From assembly GCA_015207155.1 (NCBI GenBank), contig JADEXK010000002.1:1-64000 (forward strand): DNA of 64,000 nt, given 5' to 3'. Origin of the DNA: Nostocales cyanobacterium LEGE 11386. Its GTDB lineage: Bacteria > Cyanobacteriota > Cyanobacteriia > Cyanobacteriales > Nostocaceae. The translations under genes and the position numbers were made by a program. The notes under the pieces were generated by a model, which was not told where the DNA came from, made no database searches, and saw nothing but the letters and a program-made list of their open reading frames with translations. Shown one piece after another: positions 1 to 8,603 of the stretch (the stretch's first letter is position 1; each line of letters opens with the position of its first letter).

Positions 1-409
1 TTGATAAAAGTGTGCCTGTAGAGCGTTCTTCAAAGTAGCTCAGTTCTAGTTCTTGTAAGTGACTATAGGCATCAAGACGTAACTCATGTTGCATAGTTTG
101 GGCGAGGTTGCGCCACAGGCGATCGTAAATAAATTCAGATAGTGATTCTAGAGTCCAAATTAATAATGTTAATAATGAGAGTATTGCCAGTTGTCCAATG
201 GTATTAGTGATGCCAAATTGGGCAATGATGGAATTTTCTTGTTCGACGACGATATCTACTGCAATCCCGATTAAATAGGCTGGGGCGAGGTCAAAGATGG
301 TATTGAGAATGGTAAATGTTGCCGCAGTCCACACTTGAGGGCGGTAGTTTTTGGCGTAGTTTAATAACCGTAATAGTGGATGTTGTTTAGAAATAAAAGA
401 ATTTGTCAT
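1..409 (-). CDS. ABC transporter permease/ATPase, N-terminal part (runs off window)
   Basis: This open frame starts at an ATG at 409 and runs leftwards out of the window, so only about 136 residues are visible. They show the N-terminal half of an ABC exporter transmembrane domain: a hydrophobic helix (FTILNTIFDLAPAYLIGI), a second one (LAILSLLTLLIWTLES), then the typical intracellular segment ending YSHLQELELSYFEERSTGTL, which in exporters precedes the coupling helix. Fused permease-ATPases of this kind sit beside siderophore genes in many cyanobacteria, and the next genes on this strand are iron-uptake genes, so siderophore or peptide export is plausible. The substrate and the ATPase domain cannot be seen here. 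Confidence 0.8.
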   Translation of the reverse strand, partial: MTNSFISKQHPLLRLLNYAKNYRPQVWTAATFTILNTIFDLAPAYLIGIAVDIVVEQENSIIAQFGITNTIGQLAILSLLTLLIWTLESLSEFIYDRLWRNLAQTMQHELRLDAYSHLQELELSYFEERSTGTLLS

Positions 410-464
410 TACAATTCAATTAAAGCAGCTATGATAATCGTGAATTCAGATAACAGAATATTTC

Positions 465-1310
465 ATGCGCCGTGATTCGATTTTTTATAAACTCTTTCAA
501 CAATCTCCCAGTTTACTATTTCAGCTATTGACAAATCCGCCAGAAAATGCAGATGAATATAGATTTGATTCGGTGGCTGTTAAAGAACCCAGATTCGAGA
601 TTGATGGGGTGTTTCTCCCACCTGAAAATTCTAGTCCAGGTGTAGTGTATTTCTGTGAGGTGCAATTCCAGAAGGATGAAAAACTGTATGAACGGGTATT
701 TGCAGAATCATCATTGTATTTCTACCGTAACTGTGACAGGTTTAGTGATTGGCAAGCAGTAATTATTTACCCGTCGCGTAGTATTGAACAAAGTAAACTT
801 CATCCGCATCGTTCATTACTTAATGGAAACCAAGTGTATCGGGTGTATTTGGATGAGTTGGGAGATATTCGTGCGTTGCCTTTGTGGGTGGCAGTAATGG
901 TATTGACTACTGTTGAAGAAGAACAAGCCCCAGAGGAAGCCCGGTATTTGTTAAGTCGAACTCGTAATGAATTATCCCCACTGAGTAGTCGTGCGATAAT
1001 TGAGATAGTTACAACAATCATGTCTTATCGGTTTGATCAACTGAGTAGAGTGGAGGTAGAGGCAATGTTAGATATTACACTGAAAGAAACGAGAGTTTAT
1101 CGGGAAATTAAACAGGAAGGACGAGAAGAAGAAGCTGTTAACCTTGTTACGCGACAGTTGACTAAGAGGTTTGGAGAACTTCCCCAGGAGGTGCGTTCTG
1201 TGATTTTGGGTTTGCCTTTGCCAATGTTGGAAGAATTAGGTGAAGCTTTGCTAGATTTTACGAGTGTTGCTGATTTACAGGCTTGGCTAGAGGCACGAAT
1301 CGATAATTGA
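465..1310 (+). CDS. Rpn-family (DUF2887) PD-(D/E)XK nuclease with DUF4351 tail
   Basis: A 281-residue protein of a family that is very common in filamentous cyanobacteria. The first ~200 residues carry a PD-(D/E)XK-like core: the FEIDGVFLPP strand with its aspartate, then CEVQFQ (E-x-Q in place of E-x-K), followed by the VIIYPSRS strand. The last ~60 residues (VTRQLTKRFGELP onward) match the DUF4351 helical tail. PGAP-style annotation would be recombination-promoting nuclease/putative transposase. No inverted repeats were seen around it, so it is not recognisable as part of an insertion sequence. It is a lone gene transcribed away from the ABC exporter. Nuclease activity is inferred from the family only. 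Confidence 0.8.
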   Translation: MRRDSIFYKLFQQSPSLLFQLLTNPPENADEYRFDSVAVKEPRFEIDGVFLPPENSSPGVVYFCEVQFQKDEKLYERVFAESSLYFYRNCDRFSDWQAVIIYPSRSIEQSKLHPHRSLLNGNQVYRVYLDELGDIRALPLWVAVMVLTTVEEEQAPEEARYLLSRTRNELSPLSSRAIIEIVTTIMSYRFDQLSRVEVEAMLDITLKETRVYREIKQEGREEEAVNLVTRQLTKRFGELPQEVRSVILGLPLPMLEELGEALLDFTSVADLQAWLEARIDN

Positions 1311-1402
1311 CTACACAATCGGGTAATACCAATTCTCTAAATTTTGGCAATAGATTCAAATCCTCTCAAGCTAGAATGTATAAGACTTTCGTAATTACGT
1401 AA

Positions 1403-1783
1403 TTACGAATTATTTTGTGGGGGTATTTGGGCGAAAATAGCAGGCTGCAATATTTCGGGAATTTGTTTCCAAACTACATTTCCTTTATCACTTTTAATGT
1501 ACAGTTGCATAAAGTCTAGTAAAGCTGTGGCACTTTCTTCTGGGGTGAGATTGACGAAGAGATAGGTGGGTTTATCTGGACTGGCGACGGAGACAACGCA
1601 GCCATGATTGCACGCCCATAAGCAGCCTACTGGTTGAATTTCAATTTCATCATTTGGGAATTGTTCATTGCATAAAGTGTTGAGTTTGTCAAGTAAAATC
1701 GTGCCGTCAAATGGGGGATTATCTGGTCGTGTTTCAGATGAACGGTGACAGGATTTGCATACGAATAGGGTGTGTTTAGGCAT
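1403..1783 (-). CDS. DUF1636 metal-binding protein
   Basis: A 126-residue protein with cysteine pairs at the N-terminus (FVCKSCHRS) and mid-protein (VGCLWACNHGC), the DUF1636 pattern, which resembles a thioredoxin-like [2Fe-2S] ferredoxin. The function is not established. In cyanobacteria these genes usually accompany TonB receptors and siderophore-binding proteins. Here it lies 4 bases downstream of the FecB-like gene on the same strand and is probably the last gene of the TonB receptor operon. A role in iron release from imported siderophore, or in iron sensing, is inference. Confidence 0.8.
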   Translation of the reverse strand: MPKHTLFVCKSCHRSSETRPDNPPFDGTILLDKLNTLCNEQFPNDEIEIQPVGCLWACNHGCVVSVASPDKPTYLFVNLTPEESATALLDFMQLYIKSDKGNVVWKQIPEILQPAIFAQIPPQNNS

Positions 1784-1787
1784 GGGT

Positions 1788-2900
1788 TTAGGGTTGTTTA
1801 ACTAGGTATTTGAATAAATCATTAATAACTGCGTTCATTGCCAAAACATCAAAAGCATACCAGTGGTCAGAGTCTACAAGATAGACTTGATTATTTTGAA
1901 CTACCTGCAATTTTTGCCACAAAGGATTTTTTTGCAGTTTTTCTAATGCCTCTACAGAAGCTTTTCCGCCTCTGTGGGAAAGGAATAAAACATCACCATC
2001 AATATCCGATAAATGCTCTTGAGAAATACGATCTTTTGTAAAGAAATCGCCTCTTTGTGTGGATGGACGCTGTAAACCAATATCATTTAAAAGCTTACCA
2101 GTAGGATGTTTTGCACCATAGATGTAGATTCCATAGGTTTGATCTACAGTAGCAACTGATACCTGGAGTTGATGGCGGCGATCGCCTAAAGCTTGTTTAA
2201 GTTGTTCAATTCGTTGCCAATATTCATCGATTAACTGTTTTTCTTCCTGTTCTTTATCAAAAATATTGGCAACATCTTCTAAATGTTTTTGCCAAGGAGG
2301 AGGTGGACCAGAAACATCCATGACAACTGTAGGGGCTATGTTCGATAGTTGTGGATATATATCATCCAAGTAAGTTCGAGTGATCGATAAAATTAAATCG
2401 GGTTTTAGTAGGAGAATCTTTTCTAAATTTGGTTGGGTTAAGGTTCCAACAGATTCAACTCCATCAACTTTATCTTTAAGATGCTCTGGCAACGATTCAC
2501 CTGGATAACCTGTCGTGAATGCAATAGGTTTGATACCCAATGATAAGGTGCTACGAAAAGTCCCCATCCACAGAGTTACGACTCGTTGGGGATTGTGAGG
2601 AATGCAGGTTTCACCCATTGCGTGTTGCACGATTTGGCAAGGGGCTTGAGATGCTTGTGCAGCAGGCGTTGTGTTCTGCTCAATCGCCGTACTACTACAA
2701 GCTGAGACGATCACGATTGTGAGTAGTGATAATAATAGCCGTTGCTTTACCTCCCTCAATCCCCCCTTGGAGAGCGAGGTGAGTTCCGGCTTCCTCCCCT
2801 TTGGAAGGGCAGGGCTGGGGTAGGGTCGATTGCCGCAACTGACGAATCGTCTCGACAACCACCTCCAATACCTCATCCAATTGTTAATCCACCTGCTCAT
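1788..2900 (-). CDS. Iron-siderophore ABC transporter substrate-binding lipoprotein (FecB/FepB type)
   Basis: A periplasmic binding protein for ferric siderophores. After a hydrophobic stretch and lipobox (LTIVIVSAC) comes the class III binding-protein fold: NPQRVVTLW, IKPIAFTT, LKPDLILS, SNIAPTVVMD, and a C-terminal VYLVDSDHWYAF. The open frame reaches an ATG at 2900, but the first ~47 residues do not look like a signal peptide. They are encoded by an interspersed repeat (about 2748-2825, giving ALPKGRKPELTSLSKGG). The family's usual start would be near the codons just before KQRLLLSLL, where a TTG at 2759 is in frame (about 323 residues, a normal length). The start is therefore uncertain. 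It sits between the TonB receptor and DUF1636 genes. Confidence 0.85.
   Translation of the reverse strand: MSRWINNWMRYWRWLSRRFVSCGNRPYPSPALPKGRKPELTSLSKGGLREVKQRLLLSLLTIVIVSACSSTAIEQNTTPAAQASQAPCQIVQHAMGETCIPHNPQRVVTLWMGTFRSTLSLGIKPIAFTTGYPGESLPEHLKDKVDGVESVGTLTQPNLEKILLLKPDLILSITRTYLDDIYPQLSNIAPTVVMDVSGPPPPWQKHLEDVANIFDKEQEEKQLIDEYWQRIEQLKQALGDRRHQLQVSVATVDQTYGIYIYGAKHPTGKLLNDIGLQRPSTQRGDFFTKDRISQEHLSDIDGDVLFLSHRGGKASVEALEKLQKNPLWQKLQVVQNNQVYLVDSDHWYAFDVLAMNAVINDLFKYLVKQP
2748..2825. repeat. Interspersed repeat at the 5' end of the FecB-like gene
   Basis: The stretch pairs two blocks (tcaatccccccttgg and ccctttggaagggcagggct) of a kind scattered in Nostoc genomes, with internal dyad symmetry around ccctttggaaggg. 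It lies exactly between the upstream ATG and the lipoprotein signal of the binding protein, and is read in frame. Confidence 0.55.
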
Positions 2901-2967
2901 TCGTAAACCTCACTACACAAATTGCCTTTGCTGTATCCTCCTTTGCAAGGGTAAGACTGGAGAGGAG

Positions 2968-5643
2968 TCAAAACTCAAAGGAAATTGTCCCCTGTACCGT
3001 CAACGGATCTCCCCGAAAAACTCGAACATTATTAAAAGAAGCTTCAAGGTAATCTACATCAAATAAATTTCTTACATTGAGACTAGCGCGAAAGCGATCG
3101 CGCTTATAAAAAATTGCCGCATCCGTCCGCAGATAGCTGGGTAGCTCAAACGTATTCAATATATCTCCTGGCCGTTCTCCGACAAAGAATAATCCCAGTC
3201 CAAATCCTAACCCCTGCAAATTACCCCGTTGAATTTCATAGCTTGTCCACAGGTTAAAGGTATTTTCAGGAACATTACGAAAACGCAGACCTACGGGAAG
3301 CGTGTTGTCCTGAGTAACTTTTGCATCGGTGTAACCATAACCCGCGATGATGCTCCATCCCGGCAAAATTTCTCCCCCAAAGGTCAGTTCAACGCCACGA
3401 CTTTTCTGCTCACCTGTTTGAATCGAGAAGCCTGGTGGTACATTGGGTCTGGTGTCAGTTGTCAAAACATTAGTACGGGTTAGGTCGTAAAATGCTAGTG
3501 TCGCTGAAAGTCGGTTGTTCAAATCTGCTTTAACGCCAACTTCATATTGCGTACCGCGTTCTGGTTGAAAGACATCACCATCAAAGCTAGTGCCAAGCGT
3601 TGGGGTAAATGAGCGACTGTAACTGGCATAGAGTGAAATTGGCTCAATTGGCTGATAAACAATACCTACACGAGGACTAAATGCACTGTCAGACTGATTT
3701 GTTTTTCTATTAGTGAGCCGATTTTCGTCATTTTGACTAAAACTATCGAACCGCACACCTAGCAACAGCTTCAAATTTTCAGCTAGTGTTATTTGGTCTT
3801 GCACATAAATGCCCAGTGTATCTGCTGTGTTGAAATTACTAAATCTAGAAGTAACAGCACCAAGGGGTTGACCATAGACAGGATTATACAAGTCAATTGG
3901 AGATGCTTGGCGATTAAACGAATTTTGCCCCAATTCCCTCTTAGTGAGATTGATGCCTGTTACTATTTGATGACGGATACTACCTGTAGAAAACTGACCC
4001 ACAACGTAAGTATCAGAGTTGAAAAATTTGTCAGAAAATTCACTACTATCGAAAAAGATTCGGTTCAGAGTCCGGTTATCAGCAGCTAAGGTAGTACCGA
4101 CGGATAATCTCCTAAATAGCTCACCTTGCTTAAATCTAAAGGCATTTCGTAGCTGCCAATTTTCGCCAAAGCGATGTTCGAGATCGTATCCAATTCGAGT
4201 TGAATACGAGTTTTCAAAATCATCTGGTTCGCCCACATAGCGGTTACGGGGTATTTCTCCATTAGGATTTGGCAATACAGTTCCTACAACTGGGAGACCA
4301 TAGGGTTGATCGGCAGTTTGTGGTCGAGCAAGATATTCAGCAGCTACAGTGAATTTTGTGCGATCGCTAATCTGCCAGGTGAGAGTTGGTGCCACAAAGT
4401 ATCTTTGTGCCTCGAAGAAATCAAAGAAACTTTCTGTCGTTTGAGCTGCCAGGTTCAGTCGATATAATACTGTTTTGCTGTCATTGAGCGGTCCTGTGAG
4501 GTCAATAGCACCGCGATAAAAGTTGAAATTACCTGCCGAAGCTTCAAACGAATAGTAGGGTTCACTCAAGGGCTGTTTGGTTATGTAGTTAACAATTCCG
4601 CCTAGCCCACCTTGACCATAAAGAACAGAGTTAGGCCCCCGAAGAACCTCAATCCTTTCAATTCCTGCCGCCTCAAAGCCAGTTATACCAGCACCCGGAT
4701 TTTCCCTCAACCCATTCCACAAGACATCGCTGCTAGAACTAAAACCTCGAAGAATAATAGATGACTGGGCGAAGGATCTGGAGGTATTTCCAAATCCAGC
4801 ACCAGGGACATTTCTGAGGGCTTCCACTAGGTCAGTGACGTTTTGATCCCGTAGCACTTGCTGGGGTATCACTTGAATCGATTGGGGAATGTCTCGTAGG
4901 GGTGTGTCGGTTCTTGTCCCAGTCGTAGCATTAGGTACACGATACCCATCCTGTTCCCCTGTCACCACCAACTCAATCGGCTCATCCTGCTGTGCGGCTG
5001 GTTCCTCTGGGGGTGTTTCACTCGTTGGCTGTTCACCTTCAGGCTGCTGTAGTGGCTGCATTGCCGTTGCAGCCGATGTCAAACCAAAAATCAAACCCTC
5101 ATCACCATCAAATAACTCAACTGTAGGCAATCCCGTTTCACCCGTAACTATCACCCGAATAGTATTAGCATCTAAGTTTGTAACAGTTATCTCAGTAATG
5201 CCCTCAATTGGCTTTTGGGAACGAAATGTGAAACCGTCACCATTAGGTAAACGCAGTTGAGCATTAGGAATATCTGCAATAAAGTTATTCTCAGCACTGC
5301 GATTAGTAATTTGCAGTTGTTCCCCCTGATTTGTCTGTAAAATCACCTCCACACCTTTATCTGTGGGATTTGCTTTGACTCCTGTAATTATTACAGTCGT
5401 TTGAGTATCAGGAGTTGGTGACTGAGAAAGTAAATCTTTGACGCTAGTAGCAGGAAACTTTATTTCGCTGAGTGTTTGAATTTTCGCACTCGATGTATTC
5501 TGCTTGTTTTCTGATGCCAATACCTGTATAGGTTGAACAAATATACCACCCAAGATCCCGACTATATTCACCACCAACCAAAGATAAATGTCAAGCGATA
5601 GTGCAAAGCACTTGCTACTATGAGCAGAACGCCAACTTTTCAT
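2968..5643 (-). CDS. TonB-dependent siderophore receptor with N-terminal AMIN domain
   Basis: An outer-membrane ferric-siderophore receptor of about 891 residues. In order: a basic N-terminus with a hydrophobic export segment (LWLVVNIVGILGGIFV), an AMIN domain (~residues 80-185, VIITGVKANPTDKGVEVIL), a proline/glutamine-rich linker, the plug domain (DTPLRDIPQSIQVIPQQVL; RIEVLRGPNSVLYGQGGLGG), and a 22-strand barrel ending in the aromatic terminus TISFEF. The AMIN-linker-plug arrangement is typical of cyanobacterial schizokinen/aerobactin-type receptors. I prefer the ATG at 5643 because a GAGAG motif precedes it; an ATG at 5667 is in frame but has no Shine-Dalgarno. Probably the first gene of an operon with the FecB-like and DUF1636 genes. 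Iron (Fur) regulation is expected, but no convincing Fur box was seen. Confidence 0.93.
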   Translation of the reverse strand: MKSWRSAHSSKCFALSLDIYLWLVVNIVGILGGIFVQPIQVLASENKQNTSSAKIQTLSEIKFPATSVKDLLSQSPTPDTQTTVIITGVKANPTDKGVEVILQTNQGEQLQITNRSAENNFIADIPNAQLRLPNGDGFTFRSQKPIEGITEITVTNLDANTIRVIVTGETGLPTVELFDGDEGLIFGLTSAATAMQPLQQPEGEQPTSETPPEEPAAQQDEPIELVVTGEQDGYRVPNATTGTRTDTPLRDIPQSIQVIPQQVLRDQNVTDLVEALRNVPGAGFGNTSRSFAQSSIILRGFSSSSDVLWNGLRENPGAGITGFEAAGIERIEVLRGPNSVLYGQGGLGGIVNYITKQPLSEPYYSFEASAGNFNFYRGAIDLTGPLNDSKTVLYRLNLAAQTTESFFDFFEAQRYFVAPTLTWQISDRTKFTVAAEYLARPQTADQPYGLPVVGTVLPNPNGEIPRNRYVGEPDDFENSYSTRIGYDLEHRFGENWQLRNAFRFKQGELFRRLSVGTTLAADNRTLNRIFFDSSEFSDKFFNSDTYVVGQFSTGSIRHQIVTGINLTKRELGQNSFNRQASPIDLYNPVYGQPLGAVTSRFSNFNTADTLGIYVQDQITLAENLKLLLGVRFDSFSQNDENRLTNRKTNQSDSAFSPRVGIVYQPIEPISLYASYSRSFTPTLGTSFDGDVFQPERGTQYEVGVKADLNNRLSATLAFYDLTRTNVLTTDTRPNVPPGFSIQTGEQKSRGVELTFGGEILPGWSIIAGYGYTDAKVTQDNTLPVGLRFRNVPENTFNLWTSYEIQRGNLQGLGFGLGLFFVGERPGDILNTFELPSYLRTDAAIFYKRDRFRASLNVRNLFDVDYLEASFNNVRVFRGDPLTVQGTISFEF

Positions 5644-5667
5644 ACCACTCTCTACACCACTAAACAT

Positions 5668-5982
5668 TACTGCTTATTGCATATATTTCTTAATTGCAAT
5701 AAAACAGAGTGTAGAAAAATAAATTTAGCCGAGTCTATCCCAAAACCGACATTTTGCTCAATGTCATGAAAATCTGACTTTTTCACTCGACTTTTAGCAA
5801 TCGTAACTGTATTCAGTCTGGAAACCGTCCCTCTCATCAAGTGCGAGCAAATTGCAACAATGCAGCGATAGTATGATTAGGGTATCTAATCTGAGACGAG
5901 ATGCTTTCCTATCCAGCGATCGCGGCAGATAAAATGCTGAGAGGTTATAATCCTCAAAGGAGATGAGCGATGAATTACCCAT
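5668..5982. other. Divergent intergenic region, TonB receptor / DUF433
   Basis: About 315 bases between divergent genes, holding one HIP1-like site. It must contain promoters for both sides, but I can support no specific operator, RNA or coding feature in it. Confidence 0.4.
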
Positions 5983-6348
5983 ATGAGTCCTCAAGTTGAG
6001 TTTGAAGTGACAGCACCGCCGTTTCGTTGGGATGAAGCTAGAGGAATTCGGGTTGGACAAAGCCGTGTTACCCTCGATAGCTTGCTGGCAGCCTATCACA
6101 GTGGGTCTACACCGGAAGAGATTGCGGTTCAGTATTCGGTGCTGCGATTGGAGGACATTTATGCTGCGATCGCATATTATCTCAGTCATCGTCAGGAGAT
6201 TGATCTGTATCTAGAACAGCGTCGCCAAGCTGCTCAACAACGCCGAGATCAATTCGTTCAGCAGCATAATTTAGTGAATCTCAGACAGCGTTTGCAAGAG
6301 CGGAACTCGACGGTAACAGCAGGGATGACTCGTGCGATTACTGACTGA
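5983..6348 (+). CDS. DUF433 antitoxin-like protein
   Basis: A 121-residue DUF433 protein. The winged-helix-like core is GIRVGQSRVTLDSLLAAY, then GSTPEEIAVQYSVLRLEDIYAAIAYYLSHRQEIDLYL, followed by an Arg/Gln-rich tail. DUF433 proteins are commonly the antitoxin partner of DUF5615 (PIN-like) toxins, with the toxin gene overlapping the antitoxin's end. That overlap is visible here: a toxin-like frame begins at 6332 inside the last codons. The toxin is disrupted (see the next entry), so this antitoxin now appears to be an orphan. The start ATG at 5983 follows a weak purine-rich region. Confidence 0.75.
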   Translation: MSPQVEFEVTAPPFRWDEARGIRVGQSRVTLDSLLAAYHSGSTPEEIAVQYSVLRLEDIYAAIAYYLSHRQEIDLYLEQRRQAAQQRRDQFVQQHNLVNLRQRLQERNSTVTAGMTRAITD

Positions 6349-6582
6349 CGAAAATTTTAATGGCTCGATATTGCGGGGATTGATCAAAACAATAAAGGTA
6401 CTCTACGAGAAGGCTGCGCCAACAAAACCGGACTTACGTCCCGCTACGCTAACGCCCCTTGTGGGTGGCTTGATTTAAGACTTCCGACTTCCGACTTCCG
6501 ACTTGATTTTTTATGTTTGCTTGTTCAATGTAGTTTGCCTGATGAATATGAGGGCTGCATTGTTTTCATTCCTTTTGCTTGA
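6332..6582 (+). pseudogene. DUF5615 PIN-like toxin, broken by an internal repeat
   Basis: A GTG at 6332 overlaps the DUF433 gene and opens a frame reading RLLTDENFNGSILRGLIK, the hallmark N-terminus of DUF5615 toxins (acidic D-E-N-F motif). After residue ~20 the frame passes into repeat-derived sequence and stops at 6476. The family's C-terminus reappears at 6508-6582 in another frame (LVQCSLPDEYEGCIVFIP then stop). Intact members are about 110-120 residues, so the central ~50-60 residues with the other catalytic acids are missing. About 110 bases of palindromic and heptamer repeat (6398-6507) replace them. The toxin cannot be functional. Confidence 0.7.
6479..6504. repeat. Short tandem heptamer repeat (gacttcc)n
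   Basis: Three full copies and one partial copy of gacttcc in tandem. Short tandem heptamers of this type are characteristic of heterocystous cyanobacteria. This one lies inside the broken DUF5615 toxin gene. Confidence 0.85.
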
Positions 6583-6643
6583 GAGCGTGAGTGAAACTGT
6601 GCAAATATGCCTGAAAAGCAGATGATGCGATATGTTCTTGATA

Positions 6644-7327
6644 CTAGCGACCCTCGGCCAGTTTCTCCACAAAGGCTTGATGCTCTGGTGATGTCAGTCC
6701 CGTTTGCAGAGTATTCAAAACATCAATCATTCTGCCTTCTAACAAAGCCGTCACCGCCAGCCACAGCCCTGGAAAAGTATTACTACGAATTATTCCTGAT
6801 TCATCTGGCTCGATGAGAACAAATTCCTCAGATTGCAACCGAAACCAACTGAACTGATTTTCAAAGGTTTGCCACACCAAATATTCCTGCACTCCGTTAC
6901 GGCGATAAGCATTTTTTTTCGCCCCCAAGTCGATCGCCGCGCTACTAGCAGCAATTTCAGCAATCAGTTCTGGTGTCCCTTCAATGTAGCCATCTTCACT
7001 TAGGGTAGAAGTGCCACCAGTTTCAATCCGTAGTAGAGCGTCCGGTTGGGGTTCATTGTCTAAATCTAGCCGTGTAGTTGTGTTATCAGCTACGCTCACG
7101 CCAGGAGTTGCTATGCGATATACCCCCAGCCAGGTGACTAAATCAGCATGGGGAACACCATGAAAAGCTCTAACAGGGGATGCCACGTAAACGATTCCTT
7201 CGATGAGTTCAGCTTTAAATTTTTCTGGAGTTGCCTGATAGCGGCGCTCAAACTCAGCACGAGTGAGGCGATCGCCACTGGCTAAAGCCGGAACTGGTAC
7301 AGAATGACTAGGTTGAGACAAAACCAT
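6644..7327 (-). CDS. Uma2-family (DUF820) PD-(D/E)XK endonuclease-like protein
   Basis: A Uma2 protein of about 227 residues. Family signatures in order: MTRAEFERRYQ-like entry (LTRAEFERRYQATPEKFKAE), ELIEGIVYVASPV, the histidine segment FHGVPHADLVTWL, PQPDALLRIE with its aspartate, and GTPELIAEIAASSAAIDLGAKKNAYRRNGVQEYLV, which gives the E-x-A/S and K of the PD-(D/E)XK core. I chose the ATG at 7327 (MVLSQPSH); an ATG at 7345 would add six residues. Uma2 genes occur in dozens of copies in cyanobacteria; their cellular role is unknown. It stands alone, convergent with the DUF433 remnant. Confidence 0.85.
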   Translation of the reverse strand: MVLSQPSHSVPVPALASGDRLTRAEFERRYQATPEKFKAELIEGIVYVASPVRAFHGVPHADLVTWLGVYRIATPGVSVADNTTTRLDLDNEPQPDALLRIETGGTSTLSEDGYIEGTPELIAEIAASSAAIDLGAKKNAYRRNGVQEYLVWQTFENQFSWFRLQSEEFVLIEPDESGIIRSNTFPGLWLAVTALLEGRMIDVLNTLQTGLTSPEHQAFVEKLAEGR

Positions 7328-7431
7328 AGTTACTTCAAAATTCAAAATTTAACGCTGGTTTCTAAGTTTGGATCTGTTTAACGAATTAGTTTGAGTTTTT
7401 AGTTTATTCCCTATTTTAGCAACCACCACAG

Positions 7432-8427
7432 CTAACGACCTGAATGTTTTCCCGCCAAACACTCACTTGGGGTGATGCCAAACTGTTGCTTAAACCCTGC
7501 GGCAAAATGCCCCAGATGAGCATACCCGACACGATTTGCTGCTTCTGCAACGGTGCAATGGCCTGCTCTCAAAAATTGTTCGGCGTGTTTCATCCTCTGC
7601 TGGGTTAGGTAGCCGATGACTGTCGTGCCGAAAACATCTCGAAAACCGCGTTGTAAGGTGCGATCGCTTATTCCTACTTGTTGAGCCAAGTCAAATAACG
7701 CCGGGGGATTTTCCAGCCGAGACGCTAACACTTCTCTGGCATGATAAATCCGCGCGATCGTATCTGGTTTGCGCCCCGGTGGAGGGTAACACAGAATTTG
7801 GTCAGCTAGGATTGGCTGAAGTTGCAACTCTAGCAAATCAAACACTTTTGTTTGCAGATATAACCGCCGTGCTGTGCCACAAAATGGTGCTGTCATAATT
7901 TGTTGTGCTACTTGCCGCATCGCCAGCGTCACCGATGGGAAGAACGACACCTTCCAGTCATTGCGTTTTAGGAGTAGCTTTAACAGCTTTGTATTGCAGC
8001 CTGTCATCCCTGAAAGGAATTCCTCTAGCACCTTTGGTAGAAGATGAATATCAACCAAAATTAATCGGTGCGATCGCTCATATCGTGCGGTATATGCAGG
8101 CGAAATGCCGCTACCAGAAAAGTAGCTCCTCTGCCCTCCTAATGTGGGGTACACTTCATCACAAATTGCTCCAGACAAAACAACTAAAGATTGCACCAAA
8201 TGGTCATGTACTGGTGCTTTGAGTAACCAATCTTGATGCAACTCCCAGTCAGACCAACTCAGCCATATCCCTGGAGATAGTTCCATGCTGCGGCTATAAC
8301 CCCGCCCCAAACGTTCTGGTAGACCCAAAATTACCTCATAATCATCAAGTATCAAACTGGGATAACGCGGTTGAGCAGTCTGCTGGCGCAATTCATTCCA
8401 GTCAGTTTGGCTGAGAGTGAGGGTCAT
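7432..8427 (-). CDS. AraC-family transcriptional regulator (PchR-like)
   Basis: A 331-residue regulator. The N-terminal ~220 residues form a sensor-like region with the PchR-type WLSWSDWELHQDWLLKAP segment. The C-terminal ~100 residues are a two-helix-turn-helix AraC domain (LFDLAQQVGISDRTLQRGFRD; AEAANRVGYAHLGHFAAGFKQQFGITPSE). PchR-like AraC proteins often control cyanobacterial siderophore uptake genes, and the TonB receptor operon is nearby on the same strand. Direct control of that operon is inference. The start ATG at 8427 follows AAGGAG-like purines in the leader. Confidence 0.88.
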   Translation of the reverse strand: MTLTLSQTDWNELRQQTAQPRYPSLILDDYEVILGLPERLGRGYSRSMELSPGIWLSWSDWELHQDWLLKAPVHDHLVQSLVVLSGAICDEVYPTLGGQRSYFSGSGISPAYTARYERSHRLILVDIHLLPKVLEEFLSGMTGCNTKLLKLLLKRNDWKVSFFPSVTLAMRQVAQQIMTAPFCGTARRLYLQTKVFDLLELQLQPILADQILCYPPPGRKPDTIARIYHAREVLASRLENPPALFDLAQQVGISDRTLQRGFRDVFGTTVIGYLTQQRMKHAEQFLRAGHCTVAEAANRVGYAHLGHFAAGFKQQFGITPSECLAGKHSGR

Positions 8428-8461
8428 GATGGGTTGAATTAAAGGAGAAGATGAGGCTAAA

Positions 8462-8476
8462 TGAGAACTATTTGCA
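8462..8476. promoter_or_regulatory. Possible Fur box upstream of the AraC regulator
   Basis: The 15-mer tgagaactatttgca agrees with the 7-1-7 Fur consensus (tgataat-n-attatca) at 10 of 14 positions. It is centred about 40 bases upstream of the AraC start codon. The match was judged by eye and such AT-rich matches occur by chance. Confidence 0.25.
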
Positions 8477-8603
8477 AAAATTCTACCATAATAGCCCTGC
8501 GCTCTTAACTTTGGACATCATACTCAAGTCAACGGGGATTGATTCAGAAAATTCAGCTAATGCGATCGCTCAACAGTTGAAACAGCGCTTGGGAGAATTG
8601 CTT

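Noticed and set aside
5668..5710. Possible Fur box in the TonB receptor leader
   Set aside because: The ttgcaat motifs here do not fit the 7-1-7 pattern well; common in AT-rich DNA.
5794..6189. 131-codon minus-strand frame overlapping the DUF433 gene
   Set aside because: The plus-strand DUF433 protein is a clear family match and uses the same DNA; the minus frame has no recognisable features.
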